NCBI GenBank assembly: GCA_020632575.1
Contig: JACKFH010000001.1
Span: forward strand, 1-64,000
Source: Candidatus Omnitrophota bacterium
GTDB taxonomy: Bacteria > Hinthialibacterota > Hinthialibacteria > OLB16
Reading direction: 5' to 3'
Length of the DNA stretch: 64,000 nucleotides
Made by a program: the position numbers and the translations under genes. The notes under the pieces are model-generated. The model saw only the letters and a program-made list of their open reading frames with translations. It did no database searches and had not been told where the DNA came from. This document shows, piece by piece, positions 1 to 7,722 of this stretch. Numbering within the stretch: position 1 is the first letter of the stretch; every line of letters starts with the position of its first letter.

Positions 1-288
1 GAATCTCCCTCGGTCGATTCAGGAACCGCCGATGGCGCTCCGACTGTCGATATCACCTCCGGTCATCGCCCGCGAGGCGGGGGATTCGATATGGGAGCCT
101 ATGAAAATTGCCCATTCGACTTGAATTTCGACCACGCCGAGACCGGAGAGGATCTCCTGCTCTTCCCGTCCGAGTGGTACGAAGAAGTGACCATCGATAA
201 TAAACGGTTCGATTTCGTGACCGGTCCGTCCATGCCCAATCGGATCGATAGCAGCGATCTGATTGAGATCCTCGAGAACAGTCGTTAA
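1..288 (+). CDS. C-terminal end of a secreted beta-helix/dockerin-like protein (5' partial)
   Basis: The reading frame is open from the first base to a TAA at 286-288, so the start lies outside the window. The 95 visible residues match the C-terminus of the next gene almost end to end (S-V-x-S-G-T, then D-M-G-A-Y-E-N-C, then F-D-F-V-T-G-P-S). The two are therefore tandem paralogues. The downstream copy has a clear dockerin-like motif (DLNGDGEMDG); here the same stretch reads DLNFDHAETGED, so several calcium-binding Asp/Asn positions are lost, while the second half (PNRIDSSDLIEIL) is kept. This is probably the tail of an exported right-handed beta-helix protein; its own helix domain is not visible. 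Confidence 0.75.
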   Translation, partial: ESPSVDSGTADGAPTVDITSGHRPRGGGFDMGAYENCPFDLNFDHAETGEDLLLFPSEWYEEVTIDNKRFDFVTGPSMPNRIDSSDLIEILENSR

Positions 289-308
289 AGGGGAGGAAGG
301 ATTGGGCC

Positions 309-2474
309 ATGAGGTCAAAATTGAGAGCGACTTTAATCTCCATTCTTCTGGTCCAGTTGGGTGGGGAATCCTTCGCCGCGACTCTTAGGGTGGGCCCTGG
401 CGGAGGATTCGATTTCTCCACTCTCACCGCGGCAGTCGGGAATTCCGCGACCGCCGATGTCCTCTTGGTCGCTCCCGGGATCTACGACACGACTCGAGGT
501 GAATCGTTTCCGCTGACTCCAAACTCCGCGATCACCATCCGCGCCTCCGAGCCCGAGGCGCGACCAGTCATTCGTGGGGATCGGTTTAATACGATCTTCT
601 TCCTCGATGAGATCGGAAACGCAACTCTGGATGGTCTCGTGATCTCCGACGCCGGCTTCGGCGCGATCGTTATCGATTCCGTGACAACGACCATTATGGA
701 TTCGATCGTTCGGGATAGTCGCAGATCTTCTGGAGGCGGCGCCATTTTGGCGGAGGATTCGAAACTGGTTTTGCTCCGAACAGAATTGACCGGCAATATG
801 GCGACCCGTACTGGAATGGCGATCCAGTGCACACGCTGCGAAGTGAGCATCCTCGATTCTTCTGTTCACCATAATCCTCCCGATCTTTTTCTAGCCGGGG
901 ACATCTTCCACTTGGTGAATTGTCCCGAGTTCGTTTTGAAGAATACGATCGTCGATCGAAATCGAGGCGCCGGAGAGGGGGCGCTTATTTACATGGAGAA
1001 TCTCCGACAAGCATCGGGAGCGCTTGTCATTGAAGATTGCACCATCACTCGGAACACGCCGATTGCCGGTTCGCTGATCTATATGAGGAAGGTCTTAACT
1101 GAGCTCACTCGAACCTCGATTTTGGAGAATAGCGACACAATCCTTCGTGCGTACCGATACGTTTTCTCTGGCGACGAAAGTTCCATGACTTTGTCCGATA
1201 CAAAAATCTCAAACAATGGGGGAATTGGCGGGATTCGCATCTGGGATGGGACAGTTACGATCGAGGACTCGACTGTTTCCGAGAATGGCGCGGTGGGCAT
1301 TGACGCAAGGGCGCTGACCATGAAGAACACGCTCGTTAATCGGAACGGACTCATCGGTGTGAGGTCAACCCACTTCGATATCGAAGACTCCGAGATGATC
1401 GAGAATGGCTTTGCGGGCATGGGTCCGCTGACTAATCCATCCTCAGGCCAACCAGAATCCACGATTAGCCGCACCCGCATCAACGGCAACGGACTAGCCA
1501 TGATCGATTACTCCTACGATCTCGTTGGCATCCAATCGTCGGCGGGTGTTTACGTTATTCATCCCGCTCATTTCAAGAATTGTGAGATCATTGGAAACCA
1601 GTGGGTTGGCAAGACAACAAATGGTGTCGGTGGATTGATTTTGGACGCCGATGTTCTGCTCGAGGATAGTACGATCCAGGGGAATACGAATGATCGGTGG
1701 ACAGCGGGCGTCGAAATCTGGAGAGGAGAAGCGGTTTTTTCCAGATGTCGGATCATGGGCAACCGTGCCGAGCCGGAGCGTGAACGGGAGGGGCAGAGCA
1801 TTATCACCCTTTGGTCAGAATCCAAGGCCCTCTTTCTGAATACCCTATTGGCGGGGAATGTTTGGGGGAGTGCGCCACTCATTCAAGCGCCCGCCCCAAC
1901 AGATCATAGTCAGCCCAATGTGCGGATGGTGAATTGTACAGTCGAAGGGAACCAAGATCTCTTTTCGGATTCCCCGACAATTCTTGACGCGAACGAGGCA
2001 AACGTGAGGATAATCAACTCCATCCTTTGGAATGGGCCTAAAACCATTATTGGTGACAATCGGACCGTTTCCTATTCGAACTTCGAAGACGGCATTCTTC
2101 CCGGCCCTGGCAACATCTCAGAGGACCCCCTCTTCTTCCAACCCTGGGATGGAGCCTCCGCCGATTATCGTCTCCCCTGCCATTCCCCTTCCGTAAACTC
2201 GGGAACCTCCGAAGGCGCTCCGTCGGTCGACATCGACGGCAGCCACCGCCCACGAGGAGCTGGATACGACATGGGCGCTTACGAAAACTGTTCCTTCGAT
2301 TTGAATGGGGATGGCGAAATGGATGGGATGGACTACATGACTTTCATCACGGAGTGGAACGAGCCGGTCACAGTGGACAACCAACAGTTCGATTTTGTGA
2401 CCGGACCCTCCGCGCCAAATCGTGTCGACGCTCTCGACCTCATTGAACTTTATCAAGGGACTGAGGGGCAATAG
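309..2474 (+). CDS. Secreted right-handed beta-helix protein with C-terminal dockerin-like repeat
   Basis: 721 residues. A signal peptide is visible (MRSKLRATLISILLVQLGG, cleavage near A-F-A-A at about residue 24). The body is a long series of short strands with recurring N-x-x-I/T-x-x-N and D-S-x-I/V patterns (residues about 30-620), typical of pectate-lyase-like parallel beta-helices found in polysaccharide-active or surface proteins. The end holds DLNGDGEMDGMDYMTF and PNRVDALDLIEL, resembling the two halves of a type I dockerin and suggesting calcium binding and attachment to a partner. A GGAGG ribosome site lies 13 bases before the ATG. It follows a paralogue after 20 bases. No catalytic residues can be assigned, so substrate and activity are unknown. 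Confidence 0.8.
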   Translation: MRSKLRATLISILLVQLGGESFAATLRVGPGGGFDFSTLTAAVGNSATADVLLVAPGIYDTTRGESFPLTPNSAITIRASEPEARPVIRGDRFNTIFFLDEIGNATLDGLVISDAGFGAIVIDSVTTTIMDSIVRDSRRSSGGGAILAEDSKLVLLRTELTGNMATRTGMAIQCTRCEVSILDSSVHHNPPDLFLAGDIFHLVNCPEFVLKNTIVDRNRGAGEGALIYMENLRQASGALVIEDCTITRNTPIAGSLIYMRKVLTELTRTSILENSDTILRAYRYVFSGDESSMTLSDTKISNNGGIGGIRIWDGTVTIEDSTVSENGAVGIDARALTMKNTLVNRNGLIGVRSTHFDIEDSEMIENGFAGMGPLTNPSSGQPESTISRTRINGNGLAMIDYSYDLVGIQSSAGVYVIHPAHFKNCEIIGNQWVGKTTNGVGGLILDADVLLEDSTIQGNTNDRWTAGVEIWRGEAVFSRCRIMGNRAEPEREREGQSIITLWSESKALFLNTLLAGNVWGSAPLIQAPAPTDHSQPNVRMVNCTVEGNQDLFSDSPTILDANEANVRIINSILWNGPKTIIGDNRTVSYSNFEDGILPGPGNISEDPLFFQPWDGASADYRLPCHSPSVNSGTSEGAPSVDIDGSHRPRGAGYDMGAYENCSFDLNGDGEMDGMDYMTFITEWNEPVTVDNQQFDFVTGPSAPNRVDALDLIELYQGTEGQ

Positions 2475-2549
2475 CAATTAGTACGACAGCCGCTCTGGCG
2501 AGAAGCGGTTATTGCTAAATCTATAACGCATTGGGATCCACGTCGTTCC

Positions 2550-2656
2550 GTCATTCCCGCGGAGGCGGGAATCCACAGCCGCGACCTTGCCTTTATTACA
2601 GCGCAAGAAGATCGATCAAGTTTCCACTCTTGGATTCCTGCCTTCGCAGGAATGAC
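2550..2656. repeat. Paired palindromic intergenic element, family 1
   Basis: Two 26-base segments (2550-2575 and 2631-2656) are inverted copies of each other with about four mismatches. Each is itself a hairpin: ATTCCCGC/GCGGGAAT at 2553-2572 and ATTCCTGC/GCAGGAAT at 2634-2653. About 55 unrelated bases separate them. This is the REPIN/MITE style of nested palindrome. A single half copy occurs at 18558-18581. It lies between convergent genes and may also help end transcription. Confidence 0.75.
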
Positions 2657-2679
2657 ATTTTGCGGTTTGGTCAGTGGAA

Positions 2680-3528
2680 TTAGTTTTCCGAATACCTCTC
2701 CCGGATCGCCGGAGCGAGTTGGATCGCTAATTCATCGCCGATGACATGGTATCCCGCGAGGTTGGGGTGTTTGTCCCCGAACCAACCCGGAACATCCTTG
2801 AGGTGAGCGTCGAGGCGGTTGTCCAGAACGCAGATTTCGCCCTCCCTCCAAGGGTCGGGTAGAAGCGAATGATATTTCTCAGGGATCCGTTCGATCGGGA
2901 CGCGGTGGTAGGTCAAACAGGTGTTCCCCGCTTCACGCTCCGCCTCGGTTCGAGCGTACATATCGATCACCGGGACGCCTGTCTCTTCCGCCGCTTGAAG
3001 AACCCTTTCGTTGATTTCTCCGCTCTTTGTTTCATCGAAATAAACAATCACAGTCTCGAGATAGATCTTCGCATCGGGATAATCCCTCCTCAGACGCTCG
3101 ATCAGCTCCACGAGATCGCCCTTGAAATTGTCGTGGAATCCCTCCCGTTTTCCGTAATCGTTGAGACCGTAACGAATCGTGATCACATCCGCTTTGGGGT
3201 TGTCTTTCAACACCGTCTCATAGCGATTGTCGAGCAGCCCCCTCACATACTCTCCACCCCGCCCCTCGTTGATCACTCGGACCGGGGGTAGATCACCCTC
3301 GGCGTCCAACAGCTTCCGCACGACATCCTCCAATTGATCGGCCTCGGGTTCGACCGCCCTTGTGACCGAGCCTTGCACTGTGCTATCGCCCAACAACAGG
3401 ACCTGAACCACTTGATCGCTGTCCGGTTCGGCGCCAGGTGTTAACGATGAGGGGCCAGCTTGCACCTGGATAATATAAACGAAAAGTAACAGTGAAGCGG
3501 ATAATGAAATATGTTTGTTTTGTAACAT
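2680..3528 (-). CDS. Secreted SGNH/GDSL-family hydrolase
   Basis: 282 residues with an N-terminal signal peptide (hydrophobic stretch about residues 8-24, cut near Q-A-G). Block I of the SGNH fold is GDSTVQGS (residues 47-54, nucleophile Ser49). A Gly block (NEGRGGEY) and an Asn block (RYGLNDYG) follow. The C-terminal HPNLAGYH supplies the conserved His, here H-x-N instead of the usual D-x-x-H. Such enzymes remove acyl groups from lipids or polysaccharides such as xylan or pectin, and the exported location suits a sugar-polymer esterase. The substrate cannot be read from sequence. The gene stands alone, convergent with the beta-helix gene. Confidence 0.85.
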   Translation of the reverse strand: MLQNKHISLSASLLLFVYIIQVQAGPSSLTPGAEPDSDQVVQVLLLGDSTVQGSVTRAVEPEADQLEDVVRKLLDAEGDLPPVRVINEGRGGEYVRGLLDNRYETVLKDNPKADVITIRYGLNDYGKREGFHDNFKGDLVELIERLRRDYPDAKIYLETVIVYFDETKSGEINERVLQAAEETGVPVIDMYARTEAEREAGNTCLTYHRVPIERIPEKYHSLLPDPWREGEICVLDNRLDAHLKDVPGWFGDKHPNLAGYHVIGDELAIQLAPAIRERYSEN

Positions 3529-3542
3529 GATTGTCTCTTCCT

Positions 3543-3576
3543 GACAAAAGAAAGCCCGACAATGGAATTGCCGGGC
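3543..3576 (-). terminator. Rho-independent terminator after the basic DNA-binding gene
   Basis: On the minus strand a GC-rich hairpin (GCCCGgCAAT / ATTGtCGGGC, loop tcc, 3554-3576) is followed by TTTCTTTTG. It begins 28 bases after the stop of the gene at 3604-4071 and 15 bases before the ATG of the SGNH hydrolase on the same strand, so it separates two transcription units. Confidence 0.8.
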
Positions 3577-3603
3577 GATTCAATTGATAATCGATTCTTG
3601 CGA

Positions 3604-4071
3604 CTACTTCGCCAATTGGTACTGTCCGCGCCCAACCCGTTTGAATTCGGGCCGTTTCGAAAGCGCGGTGGTGACCTGAAGACGAAGGCTCGAGCTTTTC
3701 GCCGAGGGGTGTTTGCTTTTCGCGATGATCGCGGTGATATCGTTGGGGCTCATGGCCTCACCGGATTTCGACAGGATATCCGCGATCGCGTCCGGCAGAG
3801 TCACTCGACCCTTGCCACCGCGTCCGCCTGCGCGTCGCCCCCGTTTTTTGGCGGCCTTCTTGGCTCCGGGGCGACGACCCCGCTTCTTCGGCGCGGCTTG
3901 GGACCCGCCGAGGGTGTCGATCAATTTGTTAAGATCGTCGAGCTCCTCCTGAAGGGCGTCGCGTCTCTCGATCAGTTTTGGAAGTTTCTTTTTCTCCTGC
4001 TCGATCTTGGATTCGAGCAGCTCTTGAATCTCTAAGAGAGAAAGGTTTTTGGCTGATGGTTTTCTGGCCAT
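3604..4071 (-). CDS. Basic DNA-binding protein: coiled coil, AT-hook-like linker, C-terminal winged helix
   Basis: 155 residues from the ATG at 4071, which has AAGGAG nine bases upstream; a longer reading from 4101 has no such site. Residues about 10-50 are heptad-rich (LLEIQELLESKIEQEKKKL). A Lys/Arg/Gly linker with repeated RGRR and GRRPG cores, like AT hooks, follows. The last 65 residues (DAIADILSKSGEAMSPNDI to GRGQYQLAK) look like the HARE-HTH / histone-H1-like winged helix seen in small bacterial chromatin proteins. It probably binds DNA as a nucleoid-associated factor or regulator. It sits alone between two terminators. Confidence 0.7.
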   Translation of the reverse strand: MARKPSAKNLSLLEIQELLESKIEQEKKKLPKLIERRDALQEELDDLNKLIDTLGGSQAAPKKRGRRPGAKKAAKKRGRRAGGRGGKGRVTLPDAIADILSKSGEAMSPNDITAIIAKSKHPSAKSSSLRLQVTTALSKRPEFKRVGRGQYQLAK

Positions 4072-4224
4072 ATTGTTGTATCTCCTTTTCACCAATGACA
4101 ACGATATTACAAGATAAAGTAGTATGATAATAGGGTGGGGGATGAACCCATTGGACGAAGCAACAGTTACATCCTAGGGTTTCTGGATTTTGGATGATAT
4201 GTGAATCGCTCCAAGCCATCAATC

Positions 4225-4267
4225 AAAATAAAAGAAGGCCGGAAAGATGTTGTCCTTTCCGGCCTTC
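4225..4267 (-). terminator. Rho-independent terminator after the pseudopilin gene
   Basis: A perfect 13-base-pair stem (GAAGGCCGGAAAG / CTTTCCGGCCTTC, 4234-4246 and 4255-4267, 8-base loop) is followed on the minus strand by CTTTTATTTTG. It begins about 40 bases past the pseudopilin stop at 4307 and would also insulate the next minus-strand gene. Confidence 0.9.
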
Positions 4268-4306
4268 ATTGAAGGAAACAAGTTTTGCTTTGGATCGAGC
4301 CGTCGT

Positions 4307-5086
4307 TTACAACGAGGCCCCCGATGGGAGTCGTCCGCGTAGGAATTCTCCGTCAACCTGTAGGCCGCCGGGGCCCGCTTTTGCGGCCGGTAGAGCGCTC
4401 TTCATCGCGACGCACCGTCCATCTCCCAACTGGCCCTGCCCAACCCACACTCCCTCGCCTCCCCACAACCAGAGATCTCCCACACTCTTGGTTCCATTGG
4501 TCGGGCTATAGGAATGAAGGCTTCCGCAATAGGCGGGTGAGGAGCCCGCGTGAGGGCACACAATGCATCCAGCCGCGCGCTCCTGCAATGCGGGAGCGTC
4601 AGGTCCCGCGCTCACGATCACATAGGTGACAAGGAGTCCACCGCCGTGTGGATGAGTCAAAAGTTCCTGAGGGAAATTATCCGCACCCATGATGTTGTAA
4701 GTGTAAACGGTGGAATCGATGGGATCCCCGGTTTCAACATTTTCCTTGGTCGGGAACGGATCATCCGGAATGGCTGTGATGTATTGAACTGGCGAGGTCA
4801 GCCAAGTGATCCCGGCCTGGTTCTTCTGAATACCTGGTTCCTTGTAATACGGGACCGATCTCCCTGGATAGATCTTCCAATCCAATCGATACGACTCCAT
4901 CGCGATGCCGAGTGTTCGGATCTCCGCTTTGGCCTTGGTCACTCGAGCGCGAATTTGTGCTTCCAAGAAATTCGGGAGCGCGATCGCAATGAGAATGAGA
5001 ATGATGGCGATAACGATCAGCAATTCAATCAAAGTGAACCCCCGACGCACACCCAAACCCTTTACGCCGAATTTTTGATGGAACAT
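4307..5086 (-). CDS. Type II secretion-style pseudopilin with globular C-terminal domain
   Basis: 259 residues. A short basic leader ends in G-F-T-L-I-E-L-L (cleavage before F17 by prepilin peptidase, Glu at mature position 5), followed by a hydrophobic helix to about residue 44. The start at 5086 is chosen for AAGGAGG about 10 bases upstream. The soluble part shares many blocks with the second pseudopilin at 17300-18025: YRLDWKIYP, DDPFPT, HPHGG and YSPTNGTxSxGDxW. This family is common in PVC and candidate-phylum genomes and usually acts as a minor or major pseudopilin of a secretion or fibre machine, but no assembly genes are nearby. A terminator follows. Confidence 0.85.
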   Translation of the reverse strand: MFHQKFGVKGLGVRRGFTLIELLIVIAIILILIAIALPNFLEAQIRARVTKAKAEIRTLGIAMESYRLDWKIYPGRSVPYYKEPGIQKNQAGITWLTSPVQYITAIPDDPFPTKENVETGDPIDSTVYTYNIMGADNFPQELLTHPHGGGLLVTYVIVSAGPDAPALQERAAGCIVCPHAGSSPAYCGSLHSYSPTNGTKSVGDLWLWGGEGVWVGQGQLGDGRCVAMKSALPAAKAGPGGLQVDGEFLRGRLPSGASL

Positions 5087-5368
5087 GTTTCAACTTCCTC
5101 CTTCTGCCAACTGACGGTTCCATCCGCGTGATAGCGGTTGGAGAGGAGACTTCGCCAACCTCCAAATCTCGCCAATGGAAGCTTCAGTAAATCGTTTTAA
5201 GAAACTTATACTCCATGATCTATTCACTAATTCAATAAAAGTGCAATGGCGCCTTTACACAGGAATACGAAGATTTTTTTTGTATGAGTCATGGAAGCAT
5301 TAGGGTTTGACTGTATCTTGGGGAGTTTTACCTGCATCCTTTTCAAATCATGCTCTCCAGGGCGGGTT

Positions 5369-5812
5369 TCACTCTCTCAACATGACCGCGCCTAGGAGAA
5401 TCCCCACTTCCCGAAAATCCTGAACATCCTCGTAGTCCCCATGACGCCATTTCTGGGGTTCCAAAGCGATCTCGATGGATTTTCCTTCGGGACACAAACC
5501 GGAGAGGTCGACTTCCACCTTTTGCCAGCCAAACCCGGAGGGTTGGGGTGTCAGCTCAAAAGACCACTCACGGTCGCCGCAGCGGACAATCAAGGGTTGG
5601 GAGGAACAATGCTGGCACAACGCCGAACCCAAGACCAAGGTCAATCGCGTTCTTCCGGGAATGGGAGGGAGCCGAAGAGAACACCTTCCGAAACTCTCCC
5701 GGAAGGGCAAACCATACCAATCGTGAGAGCGACCGTACCAACCCTCACCCAGAATCGGAGTCTCATTTTGCCCCACAATCCATGCACGCATCGATGAGAG
5801 ATTATGCTCCAA
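5369..5812 (-). CDS. Putative beta-sandwich protein linked to surface-glycan genes
   Basis: 147 residues, no signal peptide. The sequence is rich in predicted strands (CSLRLPPIPGRTRLTLVLG, SFELTPQPSGFGWQKVEVDL) and ends D-F-R-E-V-G-I-L-L-G-A-V. This resembles a beta-sandwich module often fused to methyltransferases or glycosyltransferases in capsule and sheath loci, whose ends read R-E-L-G-V-x-V. It starts inside the end of the methyltransferase gene (11-base overlap), so the two are translationally coupled; a split two-part enzyme is plausible. Function is not established. Confidence 0.6.
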   Translation of the reverse strand: MEHNLSSMRAWIVGQNETPILGEGWYGRSHDWYGLPFRESFGRCSLRLPPIPGRTRLTLVLGSALCQHCSSQPLIVRCGDREWSFELTPQPSGFGWQKVEVDLSGLCPEGKSIEIALEPQKWRHGDYEDVQDFREVGILLGAVMLRE

Positions 5813-6743
5813 AAAGACGATCCCAGAAAGATTTATTCTCCTCTTTTTTTCTCCCCTCCGTTTCGGAGCGAGGAAGCTGATCCTTTAGAGTTCGCAGCTG
5901 TTCTTCGAAGCGGGGGTCTTGGGGAAGTCCCTGGTGATCCAGAGGGGAGGACAGCGCGATCGCGTCGATCAGCGGGATTACCTTTCGCCACTCCGCGAGC
6001 GACTCCGTTCCTTTGGGAGGAGAGTCGAGGTCCCATGGGAGCTCCGATTTTTTGGATCCCACAAAGACAAACCGATAACCGGGGGTTCCCTCGGCCACTC
6101 GGAAATCGGATTTCCACCCGGACTCCTCGTACCACCGGTCGATCTCCTTCTCCAACTCGGGTTGAAACATGCCGGCCTCCAACTGTTGATCCAACCGCAT
6201 GTAGGTCCACCACTTTCGAAGGGGAAACGACATCCATTCCCTCGAGTCCCGCATGCCTTCATCGAGCGTCTTCTTCACAAGATCCTTGGAGGGAAGACCA
6301 TGGATCCGGTGTTCCGAAAGCCACTCCATCTCCTTCCCGGCGAAGAACTCGCGATGGGACGCGCAAAGATCCTCCTCCGCCTCCACCGCCAATTTCGAGT
6401 CGATCGGTCCGATCCAGATCACAAACCGTTCCGCGACTCGGCTCATCTCCCGAAGGGCGCGCTCTCGAATCTCCTCGGGAACGTGCTCGAGAGAATCGAT
6501 TTGGATCACCACATCATAAGAACTCTCCGGGATGGGGAGATCCTCCATGGAGGCGCGGATATGGTTCTCGCCGTCCCCGTAAGGGTCGACCGTGAAGACA
6601 AGATCCGATTTGAGGTACTGGACAAGCCGACCGGTCCCCCCCCCGACATCGAGGACCGTGTGGTTTTCATCCACTCCCAGGCGGTCGCAGATTTCGGAAA
6701 CGAGCAGGTAGCGTTGGGCGCCGTCGATATCGAGAGTGGCCAT
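5802..6743 (-). CDS. Class I SAM-dependent methyltransferase
   Basis: 313 residues. Motif I is VLDVGGGTG (residues 30-38). An acidic ribose-binding strand (FTVDPYG) follows, then a motif-II region YDVVIQIDSLEHVPEE, giving the Methyltransf_11 pattern. The C-terminal 150 residues have no recognised domain. It lies between the SIS isomerase and the beta-sandwich gene in one minus-strand run, which suggests methylation of a sugar or lipid-linked sugar for the cell surface. The exact substrate is unknown. Confidence 0.8.
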   Translation of the reverse strand: MATLDIDGAQRYLLVSEICDRLGVDENHTVLDVGGGTGRLVQYLKSDLVFTVDPYGDGENHIRASMEDLPIPESSYDVVIQIDSLEHVPEEIRERALREMSRVAERFVIWIGPIDSKLAVEAEEDLCASHREFFAGKEMEWLSEHRIHGLPSKDLVKKTLDEGMRDSREWMSFPLRKWWTYMRLDQQLEAGMFQPELEKEIDRWYEESGWKSDFRVAEGTPGYRFVFVGSKKSELPWDLDSPPKGTESLAEWRKVIPLIDAIALSSPLDHQGLPQDPRFEEQLRTLKDQLPRSETEGRKKEENKSFWDRLFGA

Positions 6744-6810
6744 AATCTCCGGGGATTCAGCGAAGGGCGTCCTGTCGGAAGCCCTTCGCTCGAGGTTTCG
6801 AATTATTGGT

Positions 6811-7386
6811 TCAAGCCGCGGCTAAGGCTTTGAATCTTTCATGCAGGATTTCGATCAGGTAGTGGAAGACAATCCCATGGACCGCCTCGACCGCGCCCAT
6901 GTTGAACGAATCGACCCGCATCTCCTTGTCGCACATCGGACCCAATTTGCCGCCGTCGTATCCGGTGATTCCGAAGGTCTTCAGTCCGTTTTCTTTGGCC
7001 CACTCCACCGCGCGAAGAACATTCGGGCTGTTCCCCGATCCGGAAATGGAAATCAGCAAATCTCCGGACTCCGCGTAGGTTCGCAGTTGCTCCAGGAAGA
7101 TCCGGTCGTAACTGGTGTCATTAGCCCAGGCGAGAATCGCGGGGGTGTTGTCGGTGAGACTGGCGACCTTCAGACGCTTCTGGTTTTCGAAATCGTGCAG
7201 CGTCCCTTTCATCAAATCCTCGCAAAGGTGGGAGGCGTTGGCTCCGCTTCCCCCGTTGCCGATGATGAAGACTTGTTGGCCCGCTTCGTAGGCGTCGAGA
7301 ATGGCCCGGGCCAGATCCTCGACAATCTGGTCGTCGATCTTTTTGGAGAGGTTGTCGACCAACTCCACATACTCTTTGTAGTTCAT
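6811..7386 (-). CDS. gmhA: Phosphoheptose isomerase-like SIS-domain protein
   Basis: 191 residues from the ATG at 7386, which has AAAGGA seven bases upstream; a GTG five codons earlier lacks one. The SIS signature GNGGSGANASH (residues 43-53) precedes SLTDNTPAILAWAND and ISGSGNSPNVL, as in sedoheptulose-7-phosphate isomerases. A conserved His sits in the C-terminal helix (VEAVHGIVFHYL). GmhA makes D-glycero-D-manno-heptose 7-phosphate, the first step towards LPS or S-layer heptose. No other heptose genes are visible, so a related SIS function remains possible. It is first in the 5.4-7.4 kb minus-strand cluster. Confidence 0.75.
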   Translation of the reverse strand: MNYKEYVELVDNLSKKIDDQIVEDLARAILDAYEAGQQVFIIGNGGSGANASHLCEDLMKGTLHDFENQKRLKVASLTDNTPAILAWANDTSYDRIFLEQLRTYAESGDLLISISGSGNSPNVLRAVEWAKENGLKTFGITGYDGGKLGPMCDKEMRVDSFNMGAVEAVHGIVFHYLIEILHERFKALAAA

Positions 7387-7722
7387 CCTGGTTCCTTTCA
7401 CATTTTGGCCATGACCGGCCTCTATTTCTTCGAAAATCCGGTGAGCGATTTTCAGTAGCCGATTGGAGGTTGCTAGCGGCGGGGCGTCCCCCCGGCGCGT
7501 TGGACGTAATCGTTCGCCTGTTCGGTTAGGGACAGCATTATTTTAACCGATTCGGCGAGAATTGCGTATAATGGAGGGCGTGGCGGAAAAGTCAACGGGC
7601 CTAACCCATTGACTTTCCAGAGGTTGAGGATATTCCCGATCGTTTTTGGAGGTGTTGTCCTTTTGCTTGGCGCGGCGTCTGCTTAACGATTTGCCGATGG
7701 GGAGTGAAGGAGTCATCGATTC
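7387..7722. other. Divergent intergenic region between the surface-sugar cluster and the DUF1549 gene
   Basis: 336 bases without a supportable gene. It must hold promoters for both directions. The only recognisable element is a TATAAT box at 7567-7572 on the plus strand; no good -35 box lies 16-18 bases upstream. The longer antisense frame running through the right part carries no recognisable protein pattern. Confidence 0.5.

Noticed and set aside
5919..6833. Plus-strand frame of 304 codons opposite the methyltransferase
   Set aside because: Antisense shadow; the minus-strand reading has a full SAM-binding motif.
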